Source of the DNA: Hyphomonas sp.
Lineage (GTDB): Bacteria; Pseudomonadota; Alphaproteobacteria; Caulobacterales; Hyphomonadaceae
Length of the DNA stretch: 64,000 nucleotides
Assembly: GCA_020638455.1 (NCBI GenBank)
Contig: JACKIK010000002.1
Span: 372,001 to 436,000 of the forward strand
Direction: 5' to 3'
Shown: positions 44,099 through 52,494 of the stretch, piece by piece
Layout: each line of letters begins with the position of its first letter
How positions within the stretch are numbered: the stretch's first letter is position 1
Position numbers and translations under genes: made by a program
The notes under the pieces: model-generated
What the model was told of the DNA's origin: nothing
Database searches by the model: none
Seen by the model: the letters and a program-made list of their open reading frames with translations, nothing else

Positions 44099-45265
44099 TC
44101 AGACGTCGAACAGGCGGACTTGTCCGCCTTCGAACGATACCGCGAGCTTCCCCGAAAGCAGGGCGCGGGCCTTCCTGCCGAAGATGTCGTAGCGCCAGCC
44201 ATGCATGGCCGGAATGTCTTCCGAGGTTTCGCCCCGGGCGATCCGGTCGATATCGGCGGAGTTGGCAATCAGCCTCGGTACGACATCGTTCTCGTCCGAG
44301 ACGTGCTTCAGCAGGACTTTCAGCAGCTCGGGCGCGCCGGCCGGGATCTGTGCGTTCTGTTGCCGTGGCCCCAGCTCGGGTACGTAGGCATCAGGATCGT
44401 CCATTGCTGCGCGCACGGCGTCCATCAGGCCCTGGCCGTGGCGGGACCGGATGAAGCCGTTCGGCACCGCCCGAAGCTGGTTGTATTCGTTCTCGGTCTT
44501 CGGCTTCTGGCTGGCGATTTCCTGGATGGCGTCATCCTTGAGGATGCGCCGGCGCGGCTTGTCCAGCTCCTGCGCGAGGCTCTCGCGCCAGGCAGCAACG
44601 GCGACGACGATGGCCGCGTAGTCCCGTTTCGGCGTGCGCAGTTTCAGCCTTAGCCAGGCATTGGCCGGGTCGGTGTCGTACTTGGCCGGGTCTTCAAGGT
44701 CAGCCATCTCCTCGCGGACCCAGGCCATGCGCCCGGACGCCTCCAGCTTCTCGCGCATGATGAGGAAGGCATCGCGCAGGTGCGTGACGTCGCCGAGCGC
44801 GTAAACCAGCTGCTTCTGCGACAGGGGACGGCGCATCCAGTCGGTGAACTGGCTGGACTTGTCGATCTGCCGGCGGAGGACGCGCTGGACGAGGTTGTCG
44901 TAGGAAATCGAGTCGCCATAGCCGAGCGCCATGGCCGCGACCTGCGTGTCGAAGACCGGTCCCGGCGGGTGGCCGATCAGGCGATTGAAGATCTCGATAT
45001 CCTGACGGGCCGCGTGAAACACTTTCAGGCGATTGTCCGTTTCGATCAATTTGAGGAAGGGACCGATGTCCAGATCCTCGGCCAGAGGATCGATCAGGCC
45101 CTCCACGCCGGGGGCTGAAGCCTGCACCAGGCAGAGCTCGGGCCAGTATGTCGTCTCCCTGTGGAATTCGGTGTCGACGCAGATGAAGTCGCTCTCAGCC
45201 AGTTTGCCGCAGAAATCTTCCAGCGCGGACTGCTCAGTAATGGGAGTCAGGGTGTTGTCAGTCAT
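44099..45265 (-). CDS. rnd: Ribonuclease D
   Basis: A 388-residue DEDDy exonuclease for tRNA 3' maturation. The Exo motifs are VDTEFHRETTYWPELCLVQ, HAARQDIEIF and YALGDVTHL, with HRDC-like helices in the C-terminal half. Length is normal. It converges on ppx and is divergent from aspS with 94 bases between; rnd-aspS adjacency is usual in alphaproteobacteria. Confidence 0.95.
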   Translation of the reverse strand: MTDNTLTPITEQSALEDFCGKLAESDFICVDTEFHRETTYWPELCLVQASAPGVEGLIDPLAEDLDIGPFLKLIETDNRLKVFHAARQDIEIFNRLIGHPPGPVFDTQVAAMALGYGDSISYDNLVQRVLRRQIDKSSQFTDWMRRPLSQKQLVYALGDVTHLRDAFLIMREKLEASGRMAWVREEMADLEDPAKYDTDPANAWLRLKLRTPKRDYAAIVVAVAAWRESLAQELDKPRRRILKDDAIQEIASQKPKTENEYNQLRAVPNGFIRSRHGQGLMDAVRAAMDDPDAYVPELGPRQQNAQIPAGAPELLKVLLKHVSDENDVVPRLIANSADIDRIARGETSEDIPAMHGWRYDIFGRKARALLSGKLAVSFEGGQVRLFDV

Positions 45266-45359
45266 CGCGGGCTTGCGTATCGCATCGCCAGAACAAATGC
45301 GAGAGGCGAATGCCTCCCGTTAACACTTACTGGACCGACCTTTCCGGAGACCGAATCCG

Positions 45360-47183
45360 ATGCACGCCTATCGCACCCACACCTGCGGGGAGCTTCGCAA
45401 GGCCCAAGTGGGCGAAACCGTCAAACTGTCGGGCTGGCTGCACCGCCGCCGTGACCATGGCGGGGTCATGTTCATCGACCTGCGCGACCATTACGGCCTG
45501 ACCCAGATTGTCTTCAATCCCGGCTCGCCCGGCTTCCCGGTGGTGGAGCGCCTGCGGGCGGAGAGCGTGATCACGCTGGAAGGCAAGGTCGTGGCCCGTG
45601 AGGATGGCCTCGTGAACCCGAACCTAGCCACGGGCGAGATCGAGGTCGTGGCGGGAGAGGTCACCGTCCAGTCAGAGGCCGCCGAGCTGCCGCTGCCGGT
45701 GTTCGGTGAGCCGGACTATCCGGAAGACATGCGCCTGAAGCACCGTTACCTCGACCTGCGCCGGGAGACGCTGCACAAGAACATGATCCTGCGGAGCCAG
45801 GTCATCGCCAGCCTGCGCCGGCGGATGATCGAGCAGGGCTTCACGGAGTACCAGACGCCGATCCTGACCGCCTCGAGCCCGGAGGGCGCGCGAGACTTCC
45901 TGGTGCCGTCACGGATCCATGCCGGCGAATTCTACGCCCTTCCGCAGGCGCCACAGCAGTTCAAGCAGCTGCTGATGGTCTCAGGCTTCGACCGCTACTT
46001 CCAGATCGCGCCCTGTTTCCGCGACGAGGACGCCCGGGCTGACCGTTCGCCGGGCGAGTTCTACCAGCTCGATATCGAGATGAGCTTCGTGACGCAGGAT
46101 GACGTGTTCGGCGCCATCGAACCGGTCATGCGCGGCGTGTTCGAGGAATTCGCAAACTGGGAAGGCAAGGGCCGCTCGGTGCCGGCGGAGCCATTCCCGC
46201 ACATTCCCTATGCCGAAGCCATGCTGAAGTACGGCTCCGACAAGCCGGACCTGCGCATCCCGATCGAGTGTTCTGACGTTTCTGACGTGGTGACCCGCGA
46301 GGATGTCACGCTTGGCGTCTTCAAGAAGATCGTGGACAGCGGCGGGATTGTGCGCGCCATTCCGGCCCCGGCGACTGCCGAGCAACCTCGCAGCTTCTTC
46401 GACAAGATGGATGCCTGGGCGAAGAAGGAAATGCAGGCGCCGGGCCTCGGCTACATGCGCTTCGTGGAGGAGGGCGGTGCCCTCACCGCGACTGGCCCGA
46501 TCGCCAAGTTCTTCGAGCCGGCCGCGCTCGCGGCGCTGGCGGAGCGTACGGGCATCAAGGCCGGCGACGCGCTGTTCTTCGCAGCCGGCAAGAAGTCGGA
46601 CGCCGAAAAGCTGCAAGGCGCAGCCCGCGCGCGCATCGGCGAGGAACTGGGCCTGATCGAACCGGGGGTATTCCGCTTCTGCTGGATCGTCGACTTCCCG
46701 ATGTTCGAGTGGGACGAGGACAACAAGAAGGTCGATTTCAGCCACAACCCGTTCTCGATGCCACAGGGCGGCATGGACGCGCTTGAAGCGGCAGACACGA
46801 CCGAGAAGCAGCTCGACCTGAAGGCGTTCCAGTATGACATCGTCTGCAACGGCGTGGAGCTGTCGTCCGGCGCCATCCGGAACCATCGCCCGGACATTAT
46901 GCTCAAGGCGTTTGAGATCGCAGGTTATGGCCCGGAAGTCGTCGAAGCTAAGTTCGGCGGCATGCTGAACGCCTTCCGGTATGGTGCCCCGCCGCACGGT
47001 GGCATTGCACCGGGCGTGGACCGGATCGTGATGCTCCTCGCTGACGCCGGGAACATCCGTGACGTGACCCTGTTCCCGATGAACCAGCAGGCGCGCGACC
47101 TGATGATGGGCGCGCCAAGCCCGGTGGACGAGCGCCAGTTGCGTGAGCTGCACATCCGGCTCGCGCCGCAGGTCAAGGCCTGA
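45360..47183 (+). CDS. aspS: Aspartyl-tRNA synthetase, non-discriminating type
   Basis: A 607-residue bacterial AspRS with an OB-fold anticodon domain (about 1-110), class II core with an inserted GAD domain, and motif 3 in the GGIAPGVDRIVMLLA stretch. H33 (RRDHGG) and G83 (REDG) correspond to the His31/Gly83 pair that marks non-discriminating AspRS in Pseudomonas. Such enzymes also charge tRNA(Asn) with Asp for GatCAB to amidate; gatC and gatB lie upstream in the window. A small hairpin (GAGGC/GCCTC at 45303-45316) is in the leader. Confidence 0.95.
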   Translation: MHAYRTHTCGELRKAQVGETVKLSGWLHRRRDHGGVMFIDLRDHYGLTQIVFNPGSPGFPVVERLRAESVITLEGKVVAREDGLVNPNLATGEIEVVAGEVTVQSEAAELPLPVFGEPDYPEDMRLKHRYLDLRRETLHKNMILRSQVIASLRRRMIEQGFTEYQTPILTASSPEGARDFLVPSRIHAGEFYALPQAPQQFKQLLMVSGFDRYFQIAPCFRDEDARADRSPGEFYQLDIEMSFVTQDDVFGAIEPVMRGVFEEFANWEGKGRSVPAEPFPHIPYAEAMLKYGSDKPDLRIPIECSDVSDVVTREDVTLGVFKKIVDSGGIVRAIPAPATAEQPRSFFDKMDAWAKKEMQAPGLGYMRFVEEGGALTATGPIAKFFEPAALAALAERTGIKAGDALFFAAGKKSDAEKLQGAARARIGEELGLIEPGVFRFCWIVDFPMFEWDEDNKKVDFSHNPFSMPQGGMDALEAADTTEKQLDLKAFQYDIVCNGVELSSGAIRNHRPDIMLKAFEIAGYGPEVVEAKFGGMLNAFRYGAPPHGGIAPGVDRIVMLLADAGNIRDVTLFPMNQQARDLMMGAPSPVDERQLRELHIRLAPQVKA

Positions 47184-47186
47184 CTC

Positions 47187-47219
47187 AAAAGCCCGCCGGA
47201 TCGTTCCGGCGGGCTTTTT
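47187..47219. terminator. Bidirectional terminator after aspS
   Basis: A ten-bp perfect stem (47191-47200 with 47205-47214), TCGT loop, AAAA on the left and TTTTT on the right. It ends aspS and can also end the minus-strand pentapeptide gene that stops at 47239. Nearly identical in stem sequence to the ndk/purN terminator. Confidence 0.92.
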
Positions 47220-47238
47220 GATGGCTGTATCGAAATAC

Positions 47239-47955
47239 CTACTGGCAGACTTCCAGCTTGAGGCCCACGGGCAGGAGAGTCCGTGCCGTGCCGCAGGCGC
47301 CGGTGAAGTTTGCATCGCTCCAGCCGAGGAGGCCCGTCAGGTCCGCATCGTTGAAGCGAGCGTCCTGGAAGGATGCTCCGCTCGCGTCGGCTCCGTCCAT
47401 TTTCGACAGGGACAGGTTCGCACCGTTGAAGACGGCGTTGAGCAGGGTCGACTGCGAAAGGTCTGCGCCGGTCATGTTCGCACCCGACAGGTCTGCGCCG
47501 TCGAGGGTCGAGGACTGAAGGTTCGCGCCGGCGAAATTCGCGCCGACAAGCATGGCACCCTGCAGGTTGGCACCCAGGAGCACGCTCTGCTTGAACTCGG
47601 CGCCGGAGGCCTGGATAGCCTGCAGCCGGGCGTTGGCCAGGATGGCGCGGGACAGCTTAGCCGTGGTCAGGACCGCGCCCCGCATATCGGCGCCGTTGGC
47701 GTTGATTCCCTCAAAATTGGTCTTGGCGGCCTGAATTCCACGCATGAAGGCAAATTCGAGGTTCGCTTCTTCGTAGTTTGCGCCGGACACTGTCCAGCCG
47801 GTAAGGTTTCGCCCGGCGAGATTGCAGTTTCCGCATGAGCCGACATATCCGGGCGCCCAGGCAACGGCTTGGCTGGGATTCGGCTTTTCCTGCGCACTGG
47901 CGCCAAATGCCGCCATGGCGGACAGGGCAAGGAGGCTGGAAAGCTGCCTGATCAT
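47239..47955 (-). CDS. Secreted pentapeptide-repeat protein
   Basis: A 238-residue protein with a signal peptide (MIRQLSSLLALSAMAAFGASA), a CGNC motif (C41, C44) and then about 30 pentapeptide repeats of the A(N/D)L/F type that fold as a right-handed quadrilateral helix. It ends with CG...TLLPVGL...C (C221, C237). The start is the ATG at 47953-47955; a longer frame to 48024 adds a non-secretory stretch. The role is unknown; export and disulfide caps argue against a cytoplasmic gyrase-mimic role. A paralogue lies next to it. Confidence 0.85.
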   Translation of the reverse strand: MIRQLSSLLALSAMAAFGASAQEKPNPSQAVAWAPGYVGSCGNCNLAGRNLTGWTVSGANYEEANLEFAFMRGIQAAKTNFEGINANGADMRGAVLTTAKLSRAILANARLQAIQASGAEFKQSVLLGANLQGAMLVGANFAGANLQSSTLDGADLSGANMTGADLSQSTLLNAVFNGANLSLSKMDGADASGASFQDARFNDADLTGLLGWSDANFTGACGTARTLLPVGLKLEVCQ

Positions 47956-48049
47956 GCGGTTCGGGATACCGCTTTGTATTGCGTGGCAAAACTGAACAAG
48001 CTGTAACCACTGCACCGAAGACACAGGTGTTGCAGAATTGCCATGCTGA

Positions 48050-48544
48050 TTACGGTCTACATGCAGGGATCTGAAGGCCCGCAGGAAGTACGGTCGAGCG
48101 GTCGCCGCAGGCTGTATTCAGTTGTGCCTGCGTCAGGCCCTTGGCTGTTCCGAGCTCGGCACCGCCGAGATTCGCACCGCTGAGCTTGGCGCCGGCAAGG
48201 TTCGCGCTGCCCAGATAGGCACCGACGAGCGAAGCGTTCTGCAGGTCCGCATTCGAAAGGTCCGCAGCGGTGAGCCGGGCGCCGAACAGGTCCGCAACCG
48301 ACAGGTTCACGCCGGAGAGGTTGGCGTGGTTCATCGTGGCAAGGGACAGGTCCGCCTGGCGCAGGCGGGAGCCTGAAAGATTGATTCCCGGCAGGTCGAG
48401 ATAGGACAGGTCTGCCTGGAACAGATTACAGTTGCGGCAGTCCTTGCCCTGCTGGGCGCGTGCGATCTCGCCGGCGTCCTGTGCGGCGGCGGGCACGGCG
48501 GCAGACCCTACGACGAGAAGAGCGGCAACGAAGTGTTTCAACAT
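48050..48544 (-). CDS. Secreted pentapeptide-repeat protein, shorter paralogue
   Basis: A 164-residue relative of its neighbour: signal peptide (MLKHFVAALLVVGSAAVPAAA), CRNC motif (C36, C39), about 18 repeats with many ANL/ADL units, and the same ending CG...TVLPAGL...C (C146, C162). The start is the ATG at 48542-48544. It lies 94 bases upstream of the longer paralogue on the same strand, so the pair arose by duplication and may be co-transcribed. Function unknown. Confidence 0.85.
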   Translation of the reverse strand: MLKHFVAALLVVGSAAVPAAAQDAGEIARAQQGKDCRNCNLFQADLSYLDLPGINLSGSRLRQADLSLATMNHANLSGVNLSVADLFGARLTAADLSNADLQNASLVGAYLGSANLAGAKLSGANLGGAELGTAKGLTQAQLNTACGDRSTVLPAGLQIPACRP

Positions 48545-48634
48545 GGCACGAACGATCCGGTTTGACTGTGTTCCTTGCCAAACGCAGCGCAAGGCCCGCG
48601 CCAGAACTCGCGCGCCGGGCGAAATCGAGGGGTG

Positions 48635-50893
48635 TCAGTTCAGCCGCCGGCCCTCATCGCCACAGGTATCGCATTCGATATCGCCTTCCTCGCTGATTTC
48701 GAACAGCGTGTAGCTGCCACACACGGGGCAGGCATCGGAAAGGTATTCGGGCGCTTCCAGCGCGGCTTCTTCCGCTTCGGCGACGGCTTCCGCCTCTTCT
48801 TCGGCGACTTTTTCGGCGCGCCGCTTGTCGAGGATCACGATATTGTCCGGCAGCTGGCCGCGGGAGAAGCCGCGCGAAATGATCTGCGCCGCTTCCTCGG
48901 TAAAGGGTGCCGGCTCGCGGGTGCCATCGGCCTCGCCGCGGCCGAGTCCGTCATGCGTGACATCGACTTCTGCAAGGTCGTCGCGGCCGAGATAGGACAC
49001 CGCCAGCTCCCGGAAGATGTAGTCGAGAATGGAGGTTGCGCGGGTGATGCGGTCATTGCCCGTGACGGCACCGGCTGGTTCGAACCGGGTGAACACAAAC
49101 GCATCGACGTATTCTTCCAGTGGCACGCCGTATTGCAGGCCCATCGAGATGGCGATCGCGAAATTGTTCATAAGACTGCGGAAGGCGGCGCCCTCCTTGT
49201 GCATGTCGATGAAGATTTCGCCGAGCGAGCCGTCTTCGAATTCGCCCGTGTGAAGGTAGACCTTGTGCCCTCCGACGGTAGCTTTCTGGATGTAGCCCTT
49301 GCGGCGGTCTGGCAGGCGGCTGCGGGCGACCGATTTCCGATCGCCGGCGTGGGAGCCAGGCGCCAGTGGCGCATCGGCTTCGTCGGCAATTTCCTCGGCG
49401 AGCGCCACGATATGGTCCATGCGGGCCCGGATGTCGTCACCGACCGGTGTACGGTGGCCCACCAGCTGCACGCCGAGCCCCGCCTCAAGCGCCGCTTCGG
49501 CCATGTCGAGGCCGCCGTGAGCTCCCACAGAGATGATGACATTCCCGCCCAGAGCCTTCGCACACGCAGAGGCGAGCGCGATCTCAGCTTCGGGCCCGGC
49601 ACCCAGCTGCAGGCCGCAATCGGACGCGATCAGAGAGGCAATATCCTCACCTTCGCCATCGAGTGCCGCTTCGGCGGACTGAATGTCGGATCGTGAAAAA
49701 CCCATGGCGGACAACAGGCCACGCCCGTCGGAGTCGAAGCTTTCGGGCGGCAGGCGGAGATCGTCCGAAATGATTTCGTCGCCGAGGACCCAGCGCGAGA
49801 AGGCGGCGTTCAGGGGCAGACCTTCGCCCAATGCCCGCGACACGCGGTCTAGCGCCTCATCGGAAAAGCCGCGGTCGCGGAGGCGGTCCAGGCCGATGGC
49901 GCGGTCGAGGCCGAAGGTTCCGGACTCGGCAATTCGCTCCAACGCCTCAGGGAGTCGTTCCGGAGCGCGCCGTGCAATGCCGAGACGGGCGGCACGGGAG
50001 AGGGTCGGCTCTTCGTCCCCGAAGGCAAGAACACTGGTCATTGGGGCTGTGCCGGCGCTTTCGCACTCCGGCAGCAATACTCCGAGATCGCCGACTGGAA
50101 GGAGGAGCACATCGCAGGCGCGTTTGCCTGACGCCTTGCGTGAATCGGTGTCGAGCGTTTTTGCGTGGCCAGCCGGGAAGGCCGTGCCGCTCGCGCCGGA
50201 CCGGGCAAGCGCACACAGCGCCGCGGCGACCGATACGCCCTCTGGCGAGGCGTAATCGTGCCCAAGTGCCATCACCGCTGCGGCCAGTCCGCCCAGAACG
50301 ATCGATCCGCCATTCGGCATGGAGCGCGCCGCCGCCTCCAGCGTGTCGCAAAGGAGGTCCGCTTCGACCCCTTCGGGCCCGATGGCGAGCGCCAGGTCGA
50401 CAATCCGGGCGGGCGAGGCGGCAGATGGCAGTTCGGCGCCGGAAATCACGATCTCCGCGCCCTCGATCAGCGCGTCGACCAGCAGAGACTCGATGACCGG
50501 GTCGAGGGGCGCCGGTTCGAACATGCCGGGCATAGGAGGGGGCGTATTGACGGCGGCGGCGCGAAGGGCGTCCGCGGTGCGGGAGAACCCGCCGGGCTGG
50601 CGCAGCGCCTCCTCGACGATATCCTGCGGCAGGCCGGCAGCGAGAGCTTCGGCAATGTCGGCATTGCGCGGCGTGTCGCCGAGCCGCTCCAGCATTTCCG
50701 CAGTCGCCAGCTGGGATACGCCAACGAGCGCGGCCGCGGATACCGCGGCGGTCGTCGCCTTCAGGGCTTCCGGCGTCAGGGGACGGCGGCGCCCTCCGCA
50801 GGCGCGGAAAATGTCGCCAAGGTCCGTTTCCACCGAAAGGAGCCCCTCCGATTCGGCGGCCCGGACGATTTCGGCTACCTGTGTCGCATCCAT
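48635..50893 (-). CDS. NrdJ-like protein with TSCPD domain, catalytic motif not found
   Basis: A 752-residue protein. From about residue 525 it matches the C-terminal region of alphaproteobacterial B12-dependent ribonucleotide reductases: RKGYIQKATVGGHKVYLHTG, FIDMHKEGAAFRSLMNNFA, a TSCPD-type domain, RGFSRGQLPDNIV and a terminal zinc ribbon (C722, C725, C741, C744). A central part (about 330-420) also recalls NrdJ helices. The expected class II NxCxE motif and reactive cysteine loop are not seen, and full NrdJ is about 1200 residues. I infer a diverged, probably non-catalytic paralogue, perhaps regulatory or an assembly factor. It stands alone. Confidence 0.75.
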   Translation of the reverse strand: MDATQVAEIVRAAESEGLLSVETDLGDIFRACGGRRRPLTPEALKATTAAVSAAALVGVSQLATAEMLERLGDTPRNADIAEALAAGLPQDIVEEALRQPGGFSRTADALRAAAVNTPPPMPGMFEPAPLDPVIESLLVDALIEGAEIVISGAELPSAASPARIVDLALAIGPEGVEADLLCDTLEAAARSMPNGGSIVLGGLAAAVMALGHDYASPEGVSVAAALCALARSGASGTAFPAGHAKTLDTDSRKASGKRACDVLLLPVGDLGVLLPECESAGTAPMTSVLAFGDEEPTLSRAARLGIARRAPERLPEALERIAESGTFGLDRAIGLDRLRDRGFSDEALDRVSRALGEGLPLNAAFSRWVLGDEIISDDLRLPPESFDSDGRGLLSAMGFSRSDIQSAEAALDGEGEDIASLIASDCGLQLGAGPEAEIALASACAKALGGNVIISVGAHGGLDMAEAALEAGLGVQLVGHRTPVGDDIRARMDHIVALAEEIADEADAPLAPGSHAGDRKSVARSRLPDRRKGYIQKATVGGHKVYLHTGEFEDGSLGEIFIDMHKEGAAFRSLMNNFAIAISMGLQYGVPLEEYVDAFVFTRFEPAGAVTGNDRITRATSILDYIFRELAVSYLGRDDLAEVDVTHDGLGRGEADGTREPAPFTEEAAQIISRGFSRGQLPDNIVILDKRRAEKVAEEEAEAVAEAEEAALEAPEYLSDACPVCGSYTLFEISEEGDIECDTCGDEGRRLN

Positions 50894-51081
50894 GGCGCAT
50901 CTCCTGGCGAATCACTTGAGCAAGGGTGAAGGCTGAGACAGTGCCGGGCAACCTTTCCACAGCCTGAATCCCCAGTCTGCGCACAGGAATTTGCGGTGCA
51001 TTGCCTGCGGCGGCGCTATGGATTACTTGCCGCGGAGCCGCCATATTGCGGCCACCAACACAAGGCAGGACGGGCGGCACG

Positions 51082-51474
51082 ATGCTGAAGCAGATTTTCA
51101 CCTGGTGGAGCGGGATCACCGTTGGGGCCGCGTTCGATATCAAGCGCCGTTCGACCTATGTTGGCACGGACGAATACGGCAACCGCTATTTCGAGGAGCG
51201 CAAGCCCTCGATCGAAGGCCGGCGCCGCCGCTACGTGATGTACAAGGGGCTCGCCGAGCCGTCGAAAGTGCCGGCCGACTGGCATGGTTGGCTGCACCAC
51301 ACCGTGGACGAGCCGCCGACCAAGTCGCCGCTGACGCGCCGCGACTGGGAAATCGATCACCGGCCGAACATGACCGGGACGCCGTGGGCGACCAAGCCGA
51401 AGGGCAGCCTTTCGGTCGGCGGAAAACGCCAGAAAGCCACCGGCGATTACGAGGCGTGGTCTCCGGATGCGTGA
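51082..51474 (+). CDS. NDUFA12-family respiratory complex I accessory protein
   Basis: A 130-residue protein with the B17.2/NDUFA12 signature: YVGTDEYGNRYFE followed by RRRRYVMYKG and PADWHGWLHH. It is a supernumerary subunit of complex I shared by alphaproteobacteria and mitochondria. The ATG at 51082 is used; the frame is open further back without a site. It overlaps mlaD by eight bases. Confidence 0.93.
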   Translation: MLKQIFTWWSGITVGAAFDIKRRSTYVGTDEYGNRYFEERKPSIEGRRRRYVMYKGLAEPSKVPADWHGWLHHTVDEPPTKSPLTRRDWEIDHRPNMTGTPWATKPKGSLSVGGKRQKATGDYEAWSPDA

Positions 51475-51994
51475 GTCGCTGTTCGAAACCCTGGTTGGTG
51501 CTGTCGTCGTAGCGGTAGCCGCTGCGTTCGCATGGTTCGCGATCATGCGCGGCGGCGATGCGTCGGCCGGACCGGACCAGTACGACCTGATTGCCCGTTT
51601 CAACAATGTCAGCGGCATTGAACGCGGATCCGACGTCCGCATCGCCGGCGTCAAGGCGGGCGTGGTGAAGGCCATCAGCGGCGATCCGAAGCGGTTTGAG
51701 GCGGTACTTACGATGAGCCTCGACAAGAAGTGGCAGCTGCCGGACGACACCGACGCGCGCATTTCGACCGATGGACTCCTGGGCGGTGCCTACGTCTCGC
51801 TCGAACCGGGCGGCAGCATGGACAATATCCCTCAGGATGGCAGCGGAGAGATCCAGTACACCCGCGGCTCGGTGGACCTTCTGACGCTGTTCGCCTCCTT
51901 CGCTTCCGGCAATGACGGCAGCGCCAGCACCAATGGCACCAGCCCGGCGCCAGCCGGTGCGGACGATTCAGCTCCCCCGGAGGACTACCAATGA
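51467..51994 (+). CDS. mlaD: Phospholipid-trafficking protein MlaD
   Basis: A 175-residue MlaD: an N-terminal membrane anchor (about 8-27), one MCE domain (about 37-115) with GSDVRIAGVKAGVV and a polar, Ser/Ala/Pro-rich tail. It forms the periplasmic hexamer of the MlaFEDB system that returns phospholipids to keep outer-membrane asymmetry. The other mla genes are not in the window. It overlaps both neighbours (eight and four bases). Confidence 0.92.
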   Translation: MRESLFETLVGAVVVAVAAAFAWFAIMRGGDASAGPDQYDLIARFNNVSGIERGSDVRIAGVKAGVVKAISGDPKRFEAVLTMSLDKKWQLPDDTDARISTDGLLGGAYVSLEPGGSMDNIPQDGSGEIQYTRGSVDLLTLFASFASGNDGSASTNGTSPAPAGADDSAPPEDYQ

Positions 51995-52494
51995 TCTGGC
52001 GCGCGGTCGTCTCTGCCGTCGTTGCTGCTGGCGTCGCCGCAGCGGCACATGCGGCGACGTTTGTGGAAAAGGACCGCGCAACGCTGCGTGCGCTCGACAA
52101 GATCACCGGCCGGTCGACAGACATTGAGGTGAAGGTCGGAGAGCCGGTCGTGTTCGGCTCGCTAAAGGTGGAGCTCAAAGCCTGCTTCCAGACGCCGCCG
52201 GAGGAAGCCCCTGAAAGTGCCGCGTTCCTGAAGATCGCCTCGACGCAACCCGTCGCCGTGAAGAGCATGGATGATGCTGTCGCCGCGAAGGACGTCGAAA
52301 CGGCGAATGACGATAATCCCGAGCTTTTTTCCGGCTGGATGTTCGCGTCGTCTCCTGGCCTGAGCGCGCTTGAGCACCCGGTCTACGACATCTGGGTGAT
52401 CCGCTGCACGGCGCCCGATCCGGTGAAGCTGCCGCCATCGCCGGCTCTTCCGGCAGACCCGGCCGATCCGGCAGCCGGCGACGACCTGGAATAG
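51991..52494 (+). CDS. Secreted DUF2155 protein
   Basis: A 167-residue protein with a signal peptide (MIWRAVVSAVVAAGVAAAAHA), the DUF2155 core (about 25-145) with AFLKIAS, SGWMFASSPGLSALEHPVYDIW and two cysteines (in LKACFQ and VIRCTA) that could bridge, and a Pro/Ala/Asp-rich tail. Its role is unknown, but NDUFA12-mlaD-DUF2155-aat order is conserved in alphaproteobacteria. Its last 112 bases overlap the 3' end of aat on the other strand, including coding sequence conserved on both. Confidence 0.9.
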   Translation: MIWRAVVSAVVAAGVAAAAHAATFVEKDRATLRALDKITGRSTDIEVKVGEPVVFGSLKVELKACFQTPPEEAPESAAFLKIASTQPVAVKSMDDAVAAKDVETANDDNPELFSGWMFASSPGLSALEHPVYDIWVIRCTAPDPVKLPPSPALPADPADPAAGDDLE

